Below are positions 1 to 11,853 of a stretch of DNA of 64,000 nucleotides, in pieces. Both the position numbers and the translations under genes were made by a program. The stretch's first letter is position 1, and the number at the start of each line of letters is the position of its first letter. The notes under the pieces are model-generated. The model did not search any database. It worked only from the letters and a program-made list of their open reading frames with translations, and was not told the origin of the DNA. Location: the NCBI GenBank assembly GCA_020466095.1, contig CM035806.1:113977080-114041079 (forward strand), read 5' to 3'. The DNA is from Chlorops oryzae. Lineage: Eukaryota; Arthropoda; Insecta; Diptera; Chloropidae.

Positions 1-1362
1 TTCTTCAAATCAGGCACTGTTTTGGTCAAACGTATTACAACGTTCGCCGAAGCACCTAGATCTGGACAGCCTGGCAATATTGTGTTGTCGCCAGCACCAT
101 TGTATACTTCAAATCTGTAGGCATATCCAAATGAATCACATAAAACGAATAGTTTTATGCCCCATTTATGGGGTTTATTTGGCATATATTGGCGCAAATG
201 ATGTTTCATTTTAGTACTGCACATTTGCTCATCCACGCAAAGTCGAGCAGTCTTTGGAATTGAATCAAATCTATCATTGAGTTGATGGCAAATATTACGC
301 ATTCGAAACAATGGGTCATACCCAGGCTGGCCCTTTTTGATACGGTCTTCTTCATGTCGAAAAGACAGATATTTTTTGATCAATTCGAATCGTCTGAAAA
401 TCATGGTGCTCTGAATAGGTCCAAATGCGTGTTTTCCCCAATAACTCTCAAGATTCGGAAATCGGTAAATTGACATGTATAAATGAATGCCAATGTAGTG
501 ATAAATTTCTTCAACTTTTACCGAGAAAGCTGAATTGATATCTTGACTTAGAGCACACCGGTTCGTTTCTTCAGCTACTATACTCATTATTTCTGGTGTG
601 AAGAAATAGGTGAATATCTGTGCAGGTGTATCGAGCTCTCTTATTTGTTCAGGTAGTGTTGAATTACCACGGAATACCACTTCATTCACACACAATTGCA
701 TGTCCTGTTGACGCCAGATTATCTTACTAAATTCAGTTGAATCCTTCTCGATGTCTTTCAACTCTGAAATAAATAAAAACAAATGATTAGTCTAATGAAT
801 TCATATCACTTTCAATATGTAACGGTTACCTGCTCCGATAAAACCACCATTTGACGGTGCTACAGATGAACAAGTCTGATCTAAAGTTGGCAATGGTGAT
901 CGTAGACGTTTTTTTGTAGTTGATGATGTTGATGGAATTGGCTGTACAGCAGTTGATGTCGATGCTATTAGCTCATAAAGATGAATAAAAGTATTCAATT
1001 AATTTTAAATCAATTAATTAATAAATTTTAAAATCAATTTTTACAAAGACACCATATTCACCTTCTTCAATTGATGACACATTCAATGAGAGGTTGACAG
1101 CATCAATCATGGATGCGAATTGTGATGGGTCGACGTTTTTTGACAAATCTGGATCACTGATTATTTGATCAATGGTGCTATCATGGCCTGAGTTAAAATC
1201 GTTATCGTCAGGTTTGTAATTGGGATCATCCAATTCGTCGCTTGAAGAAAAATCGCCATCGTCTTCCGACAGATCTGGCAATGCATTCATAAATTCTACG
1301 ATTTCTTCTTCAGATAACTTCGACATTTTACTTGTAAATCTGTTCGAACGCCCACTATTCAT
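1..1362 (-). CDS. piggyBac-like transposase, N-terminal two thirds, three exons
   Basis: Catalyses cut-and-paste transposition at TTAA in the nucleus (DDE_Tnp_1_7 family knowledge). I read three minus-strand exons: 1362-1062, 964-830 and 763-1. Introns 965-1061 and 764-829 have GT/AG borders, and joining them keeps one frame. Exon 1 starts at ATG 1362 and gives the acidic N-terminus usual for the family (EEEIVEFMNALPDLSEDDGD). The last exon holds the first catalytic block, VDEQMCSTK, followed by YMPNKPHKWGIKLF, typical of piggyBac. The downstream catalytic Asp blocks and the C-terminal cysteine cluster lie beyond position 1. No stop or frameshift was seen in the part present, so it may be functional. 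Confidence 0.8.
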
Positions 1363-1876
1363 TTTTAAATCTATTCACAAACTATGAAACACACAATTAT
1401 TTATTCAGAAACACAAAATAATTACATTTAACCACTAAAATAGGAAAATAAATGCAAGGGGAAAAATATCACGTTAACCGACAATTATGCCTTGAGGCAT
1501 AATTCAATTTTTCCAAGAAACTCGCACAAAACAATTTTTCTTCGAATCAAATCATATATGAAATTAAAGTTGGATAACTTACCTTTATGAAAAAAAATTA
1601 TCAAACGGTAACAACTTGTTTGGTTGAAAAGATATATTGTGTTGAAAAGCACAAATTTTTTTTTAGAAAATGCGGTGTTGATTTGACGGATGCTCACACA
1701 CTAATGGCTATAGGCGCCAAACTGGACGTCATTTGCATATGATGTCTCAGGAGGAAATGTCATCAAATGTACTAGCAACACTATTATACTTATATTGATA
1801 TCAAATAACTTTACCTATGTGTTCAAAAAGTGACTTTTGTGAGTTATGCCTGGAGGCCGTGTGAAAGGTTAGAGGG
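1..1876 (-). mobile_element. piggyBac-family transposon, 5' part; other end outside the window
   Basis: The right edge is a piggyBac-type end: read on the minus strand it is TTAA followed by CCCTCTAACCTTTCACACGG. The TTAA target copy is at 1877-1880. A palindromic motif (ATTATGCCTTGAGGCATAAT, about 1484-1503) and a related motif near 1843 may be subterminal repeats for transposase binding. The element encodes a spliced transposase on the minus strand and runs off the left edge, so the 3' terminal repeat and total length are unknown. Confidence 0.85.
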
Positions 1877-1880
1877 TTAA

Positions 1881-2196
1881 ACATAAGTCAATCTTGCTCT
1901 TCGATTCTTTGGCAATTCCCCTTTGTAGTTGCGTTGAACGGCGACTGTTATTTTTCGACTTTGACCCCATTCGCGAAGGAATATTTTTAAAAATACTGTT
2001 ACTCTATTATTTTATAAACTTCAGAAAACAAAAAATAGGCATTATAAATAGGTTTGGAAAAATTTAAAAATAAATCGATTTAATCGATTTATTGCTTCAA
2101 TTAATCATCCAACATCGATTTATAACTATGCAGGTCTTCGATTAATCGAAAATCGATTTTTTCTTAAATTTTACAACTCTAGTTGAAAGTATAAAA
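1881..2196. other. AT-rich spacer, no gene seen
   Basis: No coding region found. It contains a cluster of ATCGATTT-like words around 2070-2160 (AAATCGATTTAATCGATTTA), a low-complexity self-complementary stretch of unknown meaning. Confidence 0.4.
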
Positions 2197-3681
2197 TTAT
2201 TTAAAGCAAATATCTGTTGCTTTCACGGCACTGAGTATGGCATAACGTATCTCATCAAAATACATGAAAATTTCCTTCACGTTCGTTACATCTCCCACAA
2301 CGAGCAATCTTGGTTGTATTGGTTCTCCTCTTATTTTTAATAACTTTAAGTGGGTTTCAATTTCCAATAAGGAGTTTCCAATTATCGCGAATGAGTTTTG
2401 GGAGTCGGCGATTGTCCACTTTTTTCGAATTTCGGACCCCGATGTAGAAGATGCAGTTGATATAGTCGGTGGAAAGGCCAAATGAAGCGCCCAAAGCAGG
2501 AAAATATCTTGGGAGTTTCGTCAAATTTTGCCGCGTTCAGAAACATAATTTCAAAATCGTAGCTAACCTGTTTAAAAAGGGTTTCAATATTGCATATAAA
2601 AGAATAGAACGGTAACTCACAAATCGGACACCGTACGGCTGTACGAATTCCGGCCATTCTTGCAAAACTTCATGAGTGCTTGTGGAATTCTTGATATTGT
2701 TATGCCTATATTGAGCACATTGTTTCCACAATAAGTTTAAACTCTCGGCGCTTACTTCCTGTGAGCGCATTAGAGATATAACTTCCAATGCGTTTTTTTT
2801 GGAGTCTGTAGAGGGAGGAAATTAAAAAAAATTTAAATATTTCACTAAGTGACTAAGTAGGTCGTTTTGTCACAAAGTTGTTTTAGTTTCTAATAGAAAT
2901 GAACATCAACTGCAAAAGACTTCCTTCATATTGCAGGGCTCTTGCATTTTGACGTTTATTTCGTTCAATGTGCGTCGAAGATTCGCCAGTTTGTTGTATA
3001 TCCGCCCACGTTTTCCACTGTTATAATACTCCTGATGAGTAAATTAACATTAAAGTTATAAGCCTGACCGAACTAAGATATTTATTTACAAGTTTTTCTG
3101 TCGGAAAATTTTTTACAATTTGCTTCTCCAAATTTGCACAATCGGCCAGAGTACACACTAAACCGTTGGAATTGATATAATTTGCAATGTAGTTGATATG
3201 TGTAACTCTCTGTTGCTCGTTAAATGTTTGATGAATTTCATAAAATTGCTCAAGTTTTGAGCCATGGTAGCTTGAACTTAAGATGGTAGCCACAGACGGT
3301 GTTGACTTGCATTCGATCTTCTCAGAAGGATTTTTGCTCTTGTCAGCTTTATTCATATTTTTTTTCCATTTATTCCAGATATACTCGAATTAAGGTTGTT
3401 CTCCAACGGGAATATGTTGAAATAGCTTGTCAATATGGTGTTTTTGAAGGTAATGGATTCGTTGCATGGAAATACGTTGGTCTATCAGAAATTAAAGAAC
3501 ACTTAATATTTAGTCTCGAAATGGTAACTTGACTACTTACCATGGAATACAGTGTAGAGGTGTGAAAGCTGCCATGATTCCAAGAGATTTCGAAGATCAC
3601 GATTATCATCCTCTTGTGCAAAGGTGGCCCCGCTTTCATCTGAATGATGTAAAAAAACAAGTTTGCTTTTCCCCTTTCCAT
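2197..3681 (-). pseudogene. degraded ORF with N-terminal SAM-like domain (uncharacterised insect family)
   Basis: Read on the minus strand, about 3660-3541 gives an SAM-like helix (LRNLLESWQLSHLYTVFH). After a GT-AG intron (3482-3540) the frame continues into QRIHYLQKHHIDKLFQHIPV, together resembling a SAM fold. An in-frame TAA follows shortly, before an ATG at 3356 that opens 111 codons. Further frames at 2788-2537 (LQEWPEFVQPYG) and 2481-2197 (VKEIFMYFDEIRYAILSAVK) match the order of motifs I recall from uncharacterised insect and fish proteins. Stops and frame changes make it a pseudogene. Function is unknown. The DxxHD ORF lies upstream on the same strand, beyond the mariner at 3774. Ends are approximate. 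Confidence 0.5.
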
Positions 3682-3773
3682 CGCTGATGTACGATTATTT
3701 CTTTATGGTTTTTTTTTTAAACTAGCTTTTCCGTACAATGAACTTATTGTATAGTAAACATTACAACTATATA

Positions 3774-5061
3774 TTAGGTGTAGTAAAAAGAAATCCATTA
3801 TTTTTGCATTCAATTGAGGGCTTTATTTAAGATAGTTAGAATGACCCGATTTAGGTCAAATATGCGCCGTTTTGTTCGATAACTTGTTGCCATTTTAAAG
3901 GTAATTTCATTATGCCTCTCTCATAGAAGCCCTCGTTCCTATTAGCAAAAAATTGAGACAGTCGAATTTCAGAAGCCTCTCTTGAAGCGAATGTTTCACC
4001 AGCAAAATTGTTCGCCATGGACAGGAACAGATGGTAATCACTTGGTGCCAGGTCCGGACTATAAGGTGGATGCAGAAGAACCTCCCAACCAAACTCCCGG
4101 AGCTTCTGGCGAGTCACTTTCGATGTGTGTGGTCTGGCGTTGTCCTGATGGAACACAATTCCTCTCCTATTGGCCAAATCTGGCCGCTTATGGGCGACTG
4201 CTTCCTTCAGACGGTCCAATTGTTGACAGTAGAGTTCCGAGTTAAGAGTTTTGCCGTATGGGAGCAGCTCATAGTAGATAATTCCCTGCCAATCCCACCA
4301 AACACACAGCAAAACCTTCCTGGCCGTCAATCCTGGCTTGGCCACCGTTTCCGCCGGTTCACCGTGTTTCGACCACGACCGTTTTCGCTTGACGTTGTCG
4401 TAAGTGACCCACTTTTCATCACCAGTCACCAACCGCTTCAGAAATGGGTCGATTTTGTTGCGGTTCAGCAGCGATTCGCAGATGGAAATTCGGTCTGTGA
4501 GGTTTTTTTGCGTTAACTCGTGTGGCACCCATACATCGAGCTTCTTTGTGTATCCAGCCTTATTCAAATGGTTCCAAACGGTTTTTTGTGCAATCTTTAG
4601 CTCTTTTGCAATCGAAACAGTGCTAACATGACGGTCGGACTCGATAGTTTCCATGATTTTATCGACATTTTCGACAATTGGCCTTCCAGTGCGTGGTGCA
4701 TCCTTGACATCGAAGTTACCGGAACGGAATCGACGAAACCAAAATTGCGCATGATTGGCTGTTACAGTATGAGGTCCATAAACGCTATTCACATTTTCAG
4801 CCGCCTGGCTTGCGTTTTCTCCCTTATCGAAGAAAAACTGTAAAATGTAGCGAATTTTCTCTTTGCTGATGTCCATTTTTGACAAGCTCTCAAACAAAAC
4901 TGAATCAATCAATCAAAAAAGTGTCAAAAAAGCTTTTTTAGTAGGAACTGTCATCTTTCTAATGCCCCCTAGCGGAACACGATCGGACTTATACAACGCG
5001 AGATGCAGATAAATAACGCCATCTATTGGAAAAATAATGGATTTCTTTTTACTACACCTAA
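3774..5061 (-). mobile_element. complete mariner element (1,288 bp) with TA duplication
   Basis: Terminal inverted repeats of 32 bp match perfectly; each starts TTAGGTGTAGTAAAAAGAAA when read inward. TA target copies are at 3772-3773 and 5062-5063. Size is typical of mariner (about 1.3 kb). It sits between the two degraded ORFs at 2.2-3.7 kb and 5.2-6.9 kb. The identity of the two repeats and the open transposase suggest a young insertion. Confidence 0.95.
3851..4876 (-). CDS. mariner transposase, 341 aa, apparently intact
   Basis: DDD transposase moving the mariner by cut and paste at TA. I chose ATG at 4876 (MDISKEKIRY); the frame is open upstream to 4912 but without an ATG. N-terminal helix-turn-helix region is residues 1-110, the WVPHELTQ linker motif about 116-123. 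Catalytic aspartates lie in TGDEKW (D153), FHQDNARPH (D245) and YSPDLAPSDYHLF (D280), giving the mariner D34D spacing. Length equals the family norm (about 345 aa). No stop or frameshift. Subfamily not assigned. Good candidate for an active or recently active copy. Confidence 0.95.
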   Translation of the reverse strand: MDISKEKIRYILQFFFDKGENASQAAENVNSVYGPHTVTANHAQFWFRRFRSGNFDVKDAPRTGRPIVENVDKIMETIESDRHVSTVSIAKELKIAQKTVWNHLNKAGYTKKLDVWVPHELTQKNLTDRISICESLLNRNKIDPFLKRLVTGDEKWVTYDNVKRKRSWSKHGEPAETVAKPGLTARKVLLCVWWDWQGIIYYELLPYGKTLNSELYCQQLDRLKEAVAHKRPDLANRRGIVFHQDNARPHTSKVTRQKLREFGWEVLLHPPYSPDLAPSDYHLFLSMANNFAGETFASREASEIRLSQFFANRNEGFYERGIMKLPLKWQQVIEQNGAYLT

Positions 5062-5178
5062 TATAATATGTTAAATATACAAGTATTTGAATGAATTTTA
5101 AGTTGCTCAGTATTATTCGCCAATCAGTTGTTAATTAAAAAAAGGTAAAAGAAATAAGCGAGCATTATAAAAGTATGC

Positions 5179-6863
5179 TTAAAACTTAATTGCTTTATAG
5201 TACTCTTTCAGTCTTATAAAGGAAGACCCGGAAAAAGTACGGGATATGTCCACTGGTGGACCAGTAATACTTTTGAAGTCAACCACAACGAAATCGTTAT
5301 TTTCTTCTTTAAAAGTGTATGCCATATAGTGAGGATGATATACCAAATTTTTGAGTTTTTGACATATGAAATATATTTCACTATTATAAGTTTTTTTTTG
5401 CGATATATTTAATACTGAAAATTTCAACATCTTTTGCAGCAATTGTTGAAACACACATGCGCTTCAAATACACGTGTCCCCAAATATTTGCTTCGCAAAA
5501 CAATTGGAAATCACTTCCTTTAAAAATTAAATTTTAAAAGCCAACCCTTTCAGAATTAAAAATTTCCTTTTTAAAGCATGGAGCGATAGGTTTAACATTT
5601 AAAATATAGTTAGCAAATATCAATTGCTGCTTCATGGCAAAAGTTTTCGGAATATTTTTACGAGATGTTATTGCGTGCGAAAATATTTGAAAATCTTTAT
5701 GCTTGCTTTCGTGTTTAAAGCTCCATAGTAAGCGTAAGGGCCCTGATTGTTGACCCAGCAGGAAAAGTCCCGGTGAAACCATCAATGATTTCAGCATGAC
5801 ATAAGAGCCGCGACTCCTCCTGTTTCTACACCAACTTTCTAATGAAATTTACCCCCCATCGGCATTGGCCGTCATGAGAGGACATGTCACCAGTTGGTCA
5901 TCGAAATTGAAGTGGATACCTCCTGTTTCGCTAGAAAATGTCATCGTTCGGGAGTGATACGAAATGAAAATGAAACACGGTTTTGTGTTTTGTTTTTGTT
6001 CTTTTATTTTTTGTTTTCTTTTTTGTCATGGGAATTGCGATGAATAACATCTGTTTTCGATAACAATGTCATTGGAGTTGCGATTAATAACACCTTTTCT
6101 CGATGACAATGTCATTAGAATTTAGAAGTACTCTAACTTTCCCCTTGACATCATCGGTGAAAACATTAATGAATTTTTCCTTTATGCGAAAAAGTCCGGC
6201 TGGGGAATGACTGTTGGGTAGTGTGTTAGTATATGATATTTCGGCTTCAAAGTCTTTTTGAAAAGATAAATGTACATAGAATTGTGCTTTTCGATTTGTA
6301 TGCGCAAGCTTTCAATAGTACTGTTTGTGATCTCAAATGAGAGCAAGCTTTCGAGGATTTCAAGGAACAGCAACAAAAATTCCCAAATTTCATCATTTAA
6401 TGGAATTAACTCTCCAAGTAAAAGCGGAAAATAAAAACAAAATATGTATAAGCATTTGTTTTGCTGTCATTTTAAGTTTTAAGTTTTGAATTTCTTGTTG
6501 GGTATTTAATTGAATTTCAGAGCCCCGTTCGTTGACATCGTACTTAAAGTTGTTAATTCGTGCATTTAAGGTTTTTAACGAAAAAAGTTCGAGCTTAAAT
6601 ATATAATAAGACAGAATTTCGCAAATATTGTAGTGGCATATGCTCTCAAAACAATCGTGCATAATGTCAACTGAAAAATTTTGAGTTACATGAAATGATG
6701 GTATTTTATTAAAAATACTGTCAGCACAAATGCCAGTTTTAAGATGGCGTATAAACGTATTAAATTCCAGAAAGTTCTTGGAACACGTGAAACAATTGAT
6801 GTTTATGGTCAAATATTTACCAAAATAGAGTGAAACAACCGAAATATATATCGAAATATGCAC
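5179..6863 (-). pseudogene. degraded 'DxxHD' ORF of an uncharacterised mobile-element-linked family
   Basis: Blocks in order on the minus strand: 6863-6393 with a zinc-finger-like CFTCSKNFLEFNTFIRHLK and the motif SVDIMHDCFESICHYNI; 6376-6182 with LKPKYHILTHYPTV; 5797-5534 with GPLRLLWSFKHESKHKDFQ and AITSRKNIPKTFAMKQQ; 5454-5179 as a C-terminal block ending at a stop. This motif order is one I recall from large uncharacterised insect and fish proteins found in many copies, hence probably encoded by mobile elements. Frame changes and stops separate the blocks. Function unknown; a nuclease or transposase role is only a guess. Confidence 0.5.
6026..6122. repeat. tandem repeat, about 43-bp unit, 2.3 copies
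   Basis: Units begin TGTCATGGGAATTGCGATGA, TGTCATTGGAGTTGCGATTA and a partial TGTCATTAGAATT. It lies inside the degraded DxxHD ORF region and interrupts its reading frames. Confidence 0.7.
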
Positions 6864-6960
6864 CGAAATGAAGAAAAACAGCCGAAATGTTTACCAAAAT
6901 GAAATAAAGCGCAAACACCGAAATATATACCGAAAAGCTGAACGACTTTACAAGCTTCAA
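6838..6960. repeat. simple CCGAAATAT-type repeat
   Basis: Irregular repeats of ACCGAAAT/GCCGAAAT words. It borders the start of the DxxHD ORF. No function evident. Confidence 0.5.
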
Positions 6961-7052
6961 AGCGCTTAAACGTGTTGGTAATTAGTGGCGTTATGCTTTC
7001 GATTCAGTGCTGTCAACTTGTTGCTTTTCGTCCTACATTAAGTGTTTTTAAA

Positions 7053-7254
7053 AGCATGTTTCCACATAGTGAATTAATTAAATGAATTAGAGTTATTTCG
7101 GACATTTATAAGCGTATAATTACGACTATTATTGAAAATATTGGGTCAGGAGACTAAAAACAAATAATAATGTTGATAAGATTTGATGCAGATGCTTTAC
7201 AGACTCTAATCCATATGGTTAATTCACTATGTTAATTCAATGTGGAAACATGCT
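7053..7254. mobile_element. small MITE (about 200 bp)
   Basis: Inverted ends: AGCATGTTTCCACATAGTGA on the left and TGTGGAAACATGCT on the right, with further inverted GAATTAA words inside. No clear target duplication. Non-coding; superfamily not assigned. Confidence 0.55.
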
Positions 7255-7629
7255 ATAAAACTGCATTAGTGCCTTTTTGAACTTTAACCCGGATCACCCT
7301 GAAGCGATGCAGCTGACCGATTTCGATTAAAACTTCAACAGAGTCTATTTTTGAACCAAGGAATCGAAAAAAAAAAAACGGGACATCGATACGTGTCCTA
7401 GATCCTTAGATATATCCTGGTACCATATGGTACCACCAGGCGCGATAGACCCCTGTATTTTTCGACCAAAAAAAGCATTTTCCGCCTAATTTAATGGTTT
7501 TTTTAAAATTTATTTTATAAAAACTGTATGAAAAGTACAAAAATGAAATGGAAATTCAATGGAAATGGAAAATGGAATCGGAATAAATTGAAAAAAAAAT
7601 TGATTGATATAAGAATGTCTTTTCTGTAT

Positions 7630-10470
7630 CTATGCAGTATGATAAGGCTTGAAGCATCCCAAACAAAGGCCAACATTGCATTTTGCGCATTGTGTTCGTA
7701 CGCGCGATTCACAATTTTCACCAGAGCAACGTCGTCGGCTGTCGGTCGGTTCAACCAAATGATCTGTTCGATCGAAGCGCAACGTTGTTTGAATCGATCC
7801 GGTGGCTGAACGACGTATGTAGCTGGCGGTGTTGCTTGTTGATAGTGGGCTTACACCAAAATGCTTGCAGTAATAAATGGCCACTTGTCTTTTGAATTCC
7901 ACCTGGGGCATTGGATTATGTATGCGGTGCAAATTCCAAGCATTTTGTACGCAAGCATCGATCATCCAAGTGAATAGGCTACACCACCACTTTTTACCAG
8001 GGACCGTAACTGTTACGACTTAAAAAAAAAAAGTCAAATTATAACCGTTATTTTTCAACCGATAAATTTTCCGTTAGAAAGTAACAGTTAGAAATTTACT
8101 TTTACTTTTTCGGTCAGAAATAAAAATCAAAATTCGATTTTTATTTTTTCAGTCAAGAAAATAAGTTAAAAATTGACTTTTATTTGTTCGGTCGAATATA
8201 AAAGTCAAAATTTGACTTTTATTTTTCCAGTCAGATATTAAAGTTAAAATTTAACTTTAATTTTTTCGGTTAGATATAAAAGTTAAAGGTATGGACATGC
8301 ATATATATTCATGATCAGGATTGCTATGATTCGCCCCTGCCTCACTCCTATTTACGAAAAACAACAGCCAGAGACATGAACAGGTACATGCTTCATGAAA
8401 TGAGAAAACTTCAAGTTTTTTAATGCAAAAATTCCCCTTTTTATACATTTCTAATATTCAAATTTTCAAATATTAAAGTTCCTTCAAGACTTATGAAAAC
8501 TAATTAAACTAAATTAAAGTTCAATTTTAACTTTAATATATGACTGGAAAAATAAAAGTCAAATTTTGACTTTTATATTCGACCGAACAAATAAAAGTCA
8601 ATTTTTAATTTATTTTCTTGACTAAAAAAATAAAAATCGAATTTCGATTTTTGTTTCTGACCGAAAAAATAAAAGTCAATTTTTAACTGTTACTTTTCAA
8701 CGGAAAATTTATCGGTTGAAAAATAACGGTTATTGATTGACTTTTTTGAAAAAAGTCAAAAAAATATAAATCATTAAAGATTACCACTCCTTACTTAAGA
8801 ACCATTAAATTGCACGATTTTAAATATCTAATACGCCAATTTTTTCTTTTGACTTTTTAATGTAAATTTTCGAAAATAACTGTTATTTGCAATCCCTGCT
8901 TTTTACCACGGTATCCAATACGATATGCCGCAATGTTTTGATCAAATCGATCAACACCGCACATGTTTTGATTGTAGTCAGTGATGGCACATGGACGATT
9001 CACAACAACTTTTCTGCGTTCAATTCGGAAATACCGCAACGTTGTTGAGACTGGATTTGCGCCTGTTGTTGTTGATGCAACACTAACGACCGCATTGTCG
9101 ACCCATTTCGTCAAACGAATACCGGTTTCAACCATTTTGATAGATTGATATGTGCCACGAGCTTGCGATCGCATATAATTTTTCTTCGGAATCGGACACG
9201 TTTTTGGAATTCGGTTTTCACGAATTGTCCCAGTTCCACTATAACCACGATTTTTCAAATAGATCAGGAGTGGAAAACCCGTGAAAAGATTGTCGAAATA
9301 GAAGTGATATGGCAAATTTTTCACTCCTGTGGGGAAATCGTCGATCATGCACAACAGTGGGGCTGCACATTTGCCGAATTGATCATATTCCGTGGTCTTT
9401 GTCGTGTTTTTGCCCTGGTAAATTTCGAAGTTCACCATATACCCTGATGGTGTGCAAATCGACCAAGCTTTATAGCCAAACCGCATGGGTTTTCCTCGAA
9501 TGAATTGTTTGCATCCGTGTTTACCAAAGTAAGCAATCATGCTTTCATCGAATGCCAAACTTCTTTCTGGATGGAAGTGTTTCATCATATTTGTTTTCAC
9601 TCGATCCATCAGTGGACGCAATTTCCACATTTTGTCTTGGTTATTTGCGGGAGGATGCAATTGATCTTCGAAATGCAAGCTATACAGTATTTGTTCGAAT
9701 CGATTTCGTCGCATAGAATTGAAGACCATTTCATTTCTCAAATCGGTCTCTACACTCCACATGTTGCGGAAAGACTATGTACCCGTATACCCTCCAACCA
9801 AAAGTATAGCGATCATAACCTTGAGCTCTTCAATTTTTATGGAATCGTATTTTTTATTGTGATGGATTGCATACAAATTGGAACAATCGCAAATATGTTG
9901 CAGCAATTCATCATCGAAGAATTTTTCAAATTGTTCAAACGGCTTCAAGTGGGCACAGTCACGAAAATCGGCATCGGGGAAATACGGCTGCACCGGCCAT
10001 GCAACATCCTCTACCCAATGAATTCGTTTATTCACATAAAATTCTGGTACCAATTTTTGTACTTTTGCTTTCGGTAAACGTGGTTTGAGGCTTCGGGTTC
10101 GACGCGACGTTCCCGGTTGGTTTTCATCGATTGTGTCCGGTTCGACTTGAGCAACAGCAATTTCCGTGACGTCGCCCGTTTCTTCGATCATTTCCACCAG
10201 TGCTTGCTCATCAATTTCATGTATTTCCGTTGGTCCAACGTGGGGAAGTTCGTCAATTCGATCGCCATTAGACAGAGCAACTTCACATCCAGCTTTGAGC
10301 TGATTGGCACAAACATTATCGGGCATACTAGAAACTTCATCATCGGGAATATCGTCTTCTCCACTGTCACATTCTTCAAATTCCGGTGGTTCAATGTACA
10401 ATGCATCGACATTCACACCATCATCATCTAAATCGTCCAGCTCTAGCAAATAGTCGAGTGCATCTTTCAA
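7630..10470 (-). pseudogene. piggyBac transposase, broken by one stop and a hAT insertion
   Basis: Minus-strand frame from ATG 10470 to the stop at 7630, about 643 codons once the 901-bp insertion and one 8-bp duplication are ignored. Acidic N-terminus (residues 1-60), then catalytic blocks LAFDESMIAYFGKHG, HFYFDNLFTGFP and NQNMCGVDRFDQN carrying the three aspartates, and a C-terminal cysteine cluster (CAKCNVGLCLGCF) that binds terminal repeats in this family. Two lesions are visible: an in-frame TAG at 9775-9777 just before MWSVETDLRN, and the hAT element at 7998-8898. The rest is open, so inactivation looks recent. Confidence 0.9.
7998..8898. mobile_element. hAT-type fold-back MITE, 901 bp, 8-bp TSD CTTTTTAC
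   Basis: CTTTTTAC at 7990-7997 is repeated exactly at 8899-8906. Ends read inward CAGGGACCGTAAC and CAGGGATTGCAAA, the hAT terminal style. Long inverted arms (about 8014-8275 and 8505-8765) made of AAAAGTCAAATTTTGACTTT-like self-complementary words would fold into a large hairpin. Non-coding. It lies in the piggyBac transposase between the YRGKK codons and the C-terminal domain. Confidence 0.9.
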
Positions 10471-10910
10471 TGTAAATTTGTTGCTATAAATCGTAAATAA
10501 GATGCAAATTTAAACAGAAATTTAAAACAAAACACATCAAACTAGAATTTTGCTTTATGTTTATAGAAAATAAAGAGTAAAACTGTATGCAAACAACGAA
10601 AAATGCACAAAAAGGCTAAAAAAATGGCAAAAAAATTGTTGAAAAATACAGGGGTCTATCGCGCCTGGTGGTACCATACGGTCCCACTACTTTTTATACA
10701 AATATTTTGTTAAAATGTTTTTTTGCACCGCACTCAAAACTATATCAAAATAAAGCTACGTTCATTAGCTATCTAAAATATCATAACTTAGCTAACTCTA
10801 TTCACGAGAAAAGAAGTTATAGATGATTTACCGGGCCATTGCGCAAAAAAAAACCATTTATTTTCACTTTTTTTCCGTGTGTTCACTTTGAGATGTTGCT
10901 TCGCCGAAAC

Positions 10911-11089
10911 CATATAGAACTATAGCTGCAACTTCGGCCAAAAGCTATTGCGTGGTACACCACACTTACTATTACGTGGTTCACCACAACACTCGGCTTA
11001 TGGCGTGGTTCACCACAGTTGAACTTTTTCACCAAATCATGCCATAACGCGCCAAAATTTGGCCGAAGTTGCAGCTATAGTTCTATATG
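10911..11089. mobile_element. short hAT-like MITE B (179 bp), TSD GCCGAAAC
   Basis: Inverted ends CATATAGAACTATAGC of about 30 bp. GCCGAAAC flanks it at 10903-10910 and 11090-11097. The core has three copies of a CGTGGT(A/T)CACCACA motif. The second flanking GCCGAAAC is also the left flank of element A1. Confidence 0.85.
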
Positions 11090-11097
11090 GCCGAAAC

Positions 11098-11853
11098 CAT
11101 GTAGGAGTGTAGGTCTAACTCTGGACGTCGAAAAGCCTCTGCCGCTAATAAGAAATTCACCACTAGGCAGGTATAGGAAATTCAACTCTTTCGAGAAATT
11201 CACCAAAAAGCTACCAACAAAAACCTTAAGCAGGAATAGGAAATTCAACTCCCTCGAGAAATTCACCAGAAAGCTACCAACAATAATACGGGTAGACACA
11301 AAGTGAGACTATGATGCGACTTGCAAGAAAATTATCAAAGAAACACGGCGTCGGCTCGATTTTTTATATTGCTTGAAAAGTTCATAATTGAAACTTTATT
11401 AAATGTATTGCGATATGTTTTTGCTTAATGTGCGCGAATGTTTTCATTTTGTAATAAATTGACATACATTTTTGACTACGGCTACGAATTTGATTGTACA
11501 TAGAATTAAGCATTTTTGCTGAAACAATGTGATCCAAAAGTTATGCGGACAGGGTAGGACTAAAAAAACAATTTATATTTCTCCTTGATATTGAGTTTCC
11601 TTGTTTAGTTTTATGTTTTTCAAGCTTTTCATATCATTTTATGAGTTTGGTAGATATTTTATATGTAATGAATCGAAAATCTCCCAAAATTAAAAATAAA
11701 AGTGGCAATGCATTTCACCATAGCAGAGCTAAATATTTCGCTGCCTTAGCATGCTTCTCTTTTCCTCATGCTATATGCCTATGTTGAAGCAGCGTAGCTC
11801 TAACACATTGCAGGGATTAGGAAGAAGAAGAGTTAGACCTACACTCCTACATG
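11098..11853. mobile_element. hAT-like MITE A, copy 1 (756 bp), TSD GCCGAAAC
   Basis: Ends read inward CATGTAGGAGTGTAGGTCTA on both sides. GCCGAAAC flanks at 11090-11097 and 11854-11861. A ~63-bp tandem duplication (AGGAAATTCAACTC...) lies at about 11167-11285. The element matches the copy at 40050-40805 in inverted orientation. Open frames inside are not conserved coding sequence. Confidence 0.9.

Noticed and set aside
4031..4516. 161-codon plus-strand frame
   Set aside because: Shadow of the mariner transposase on the opposite strand.
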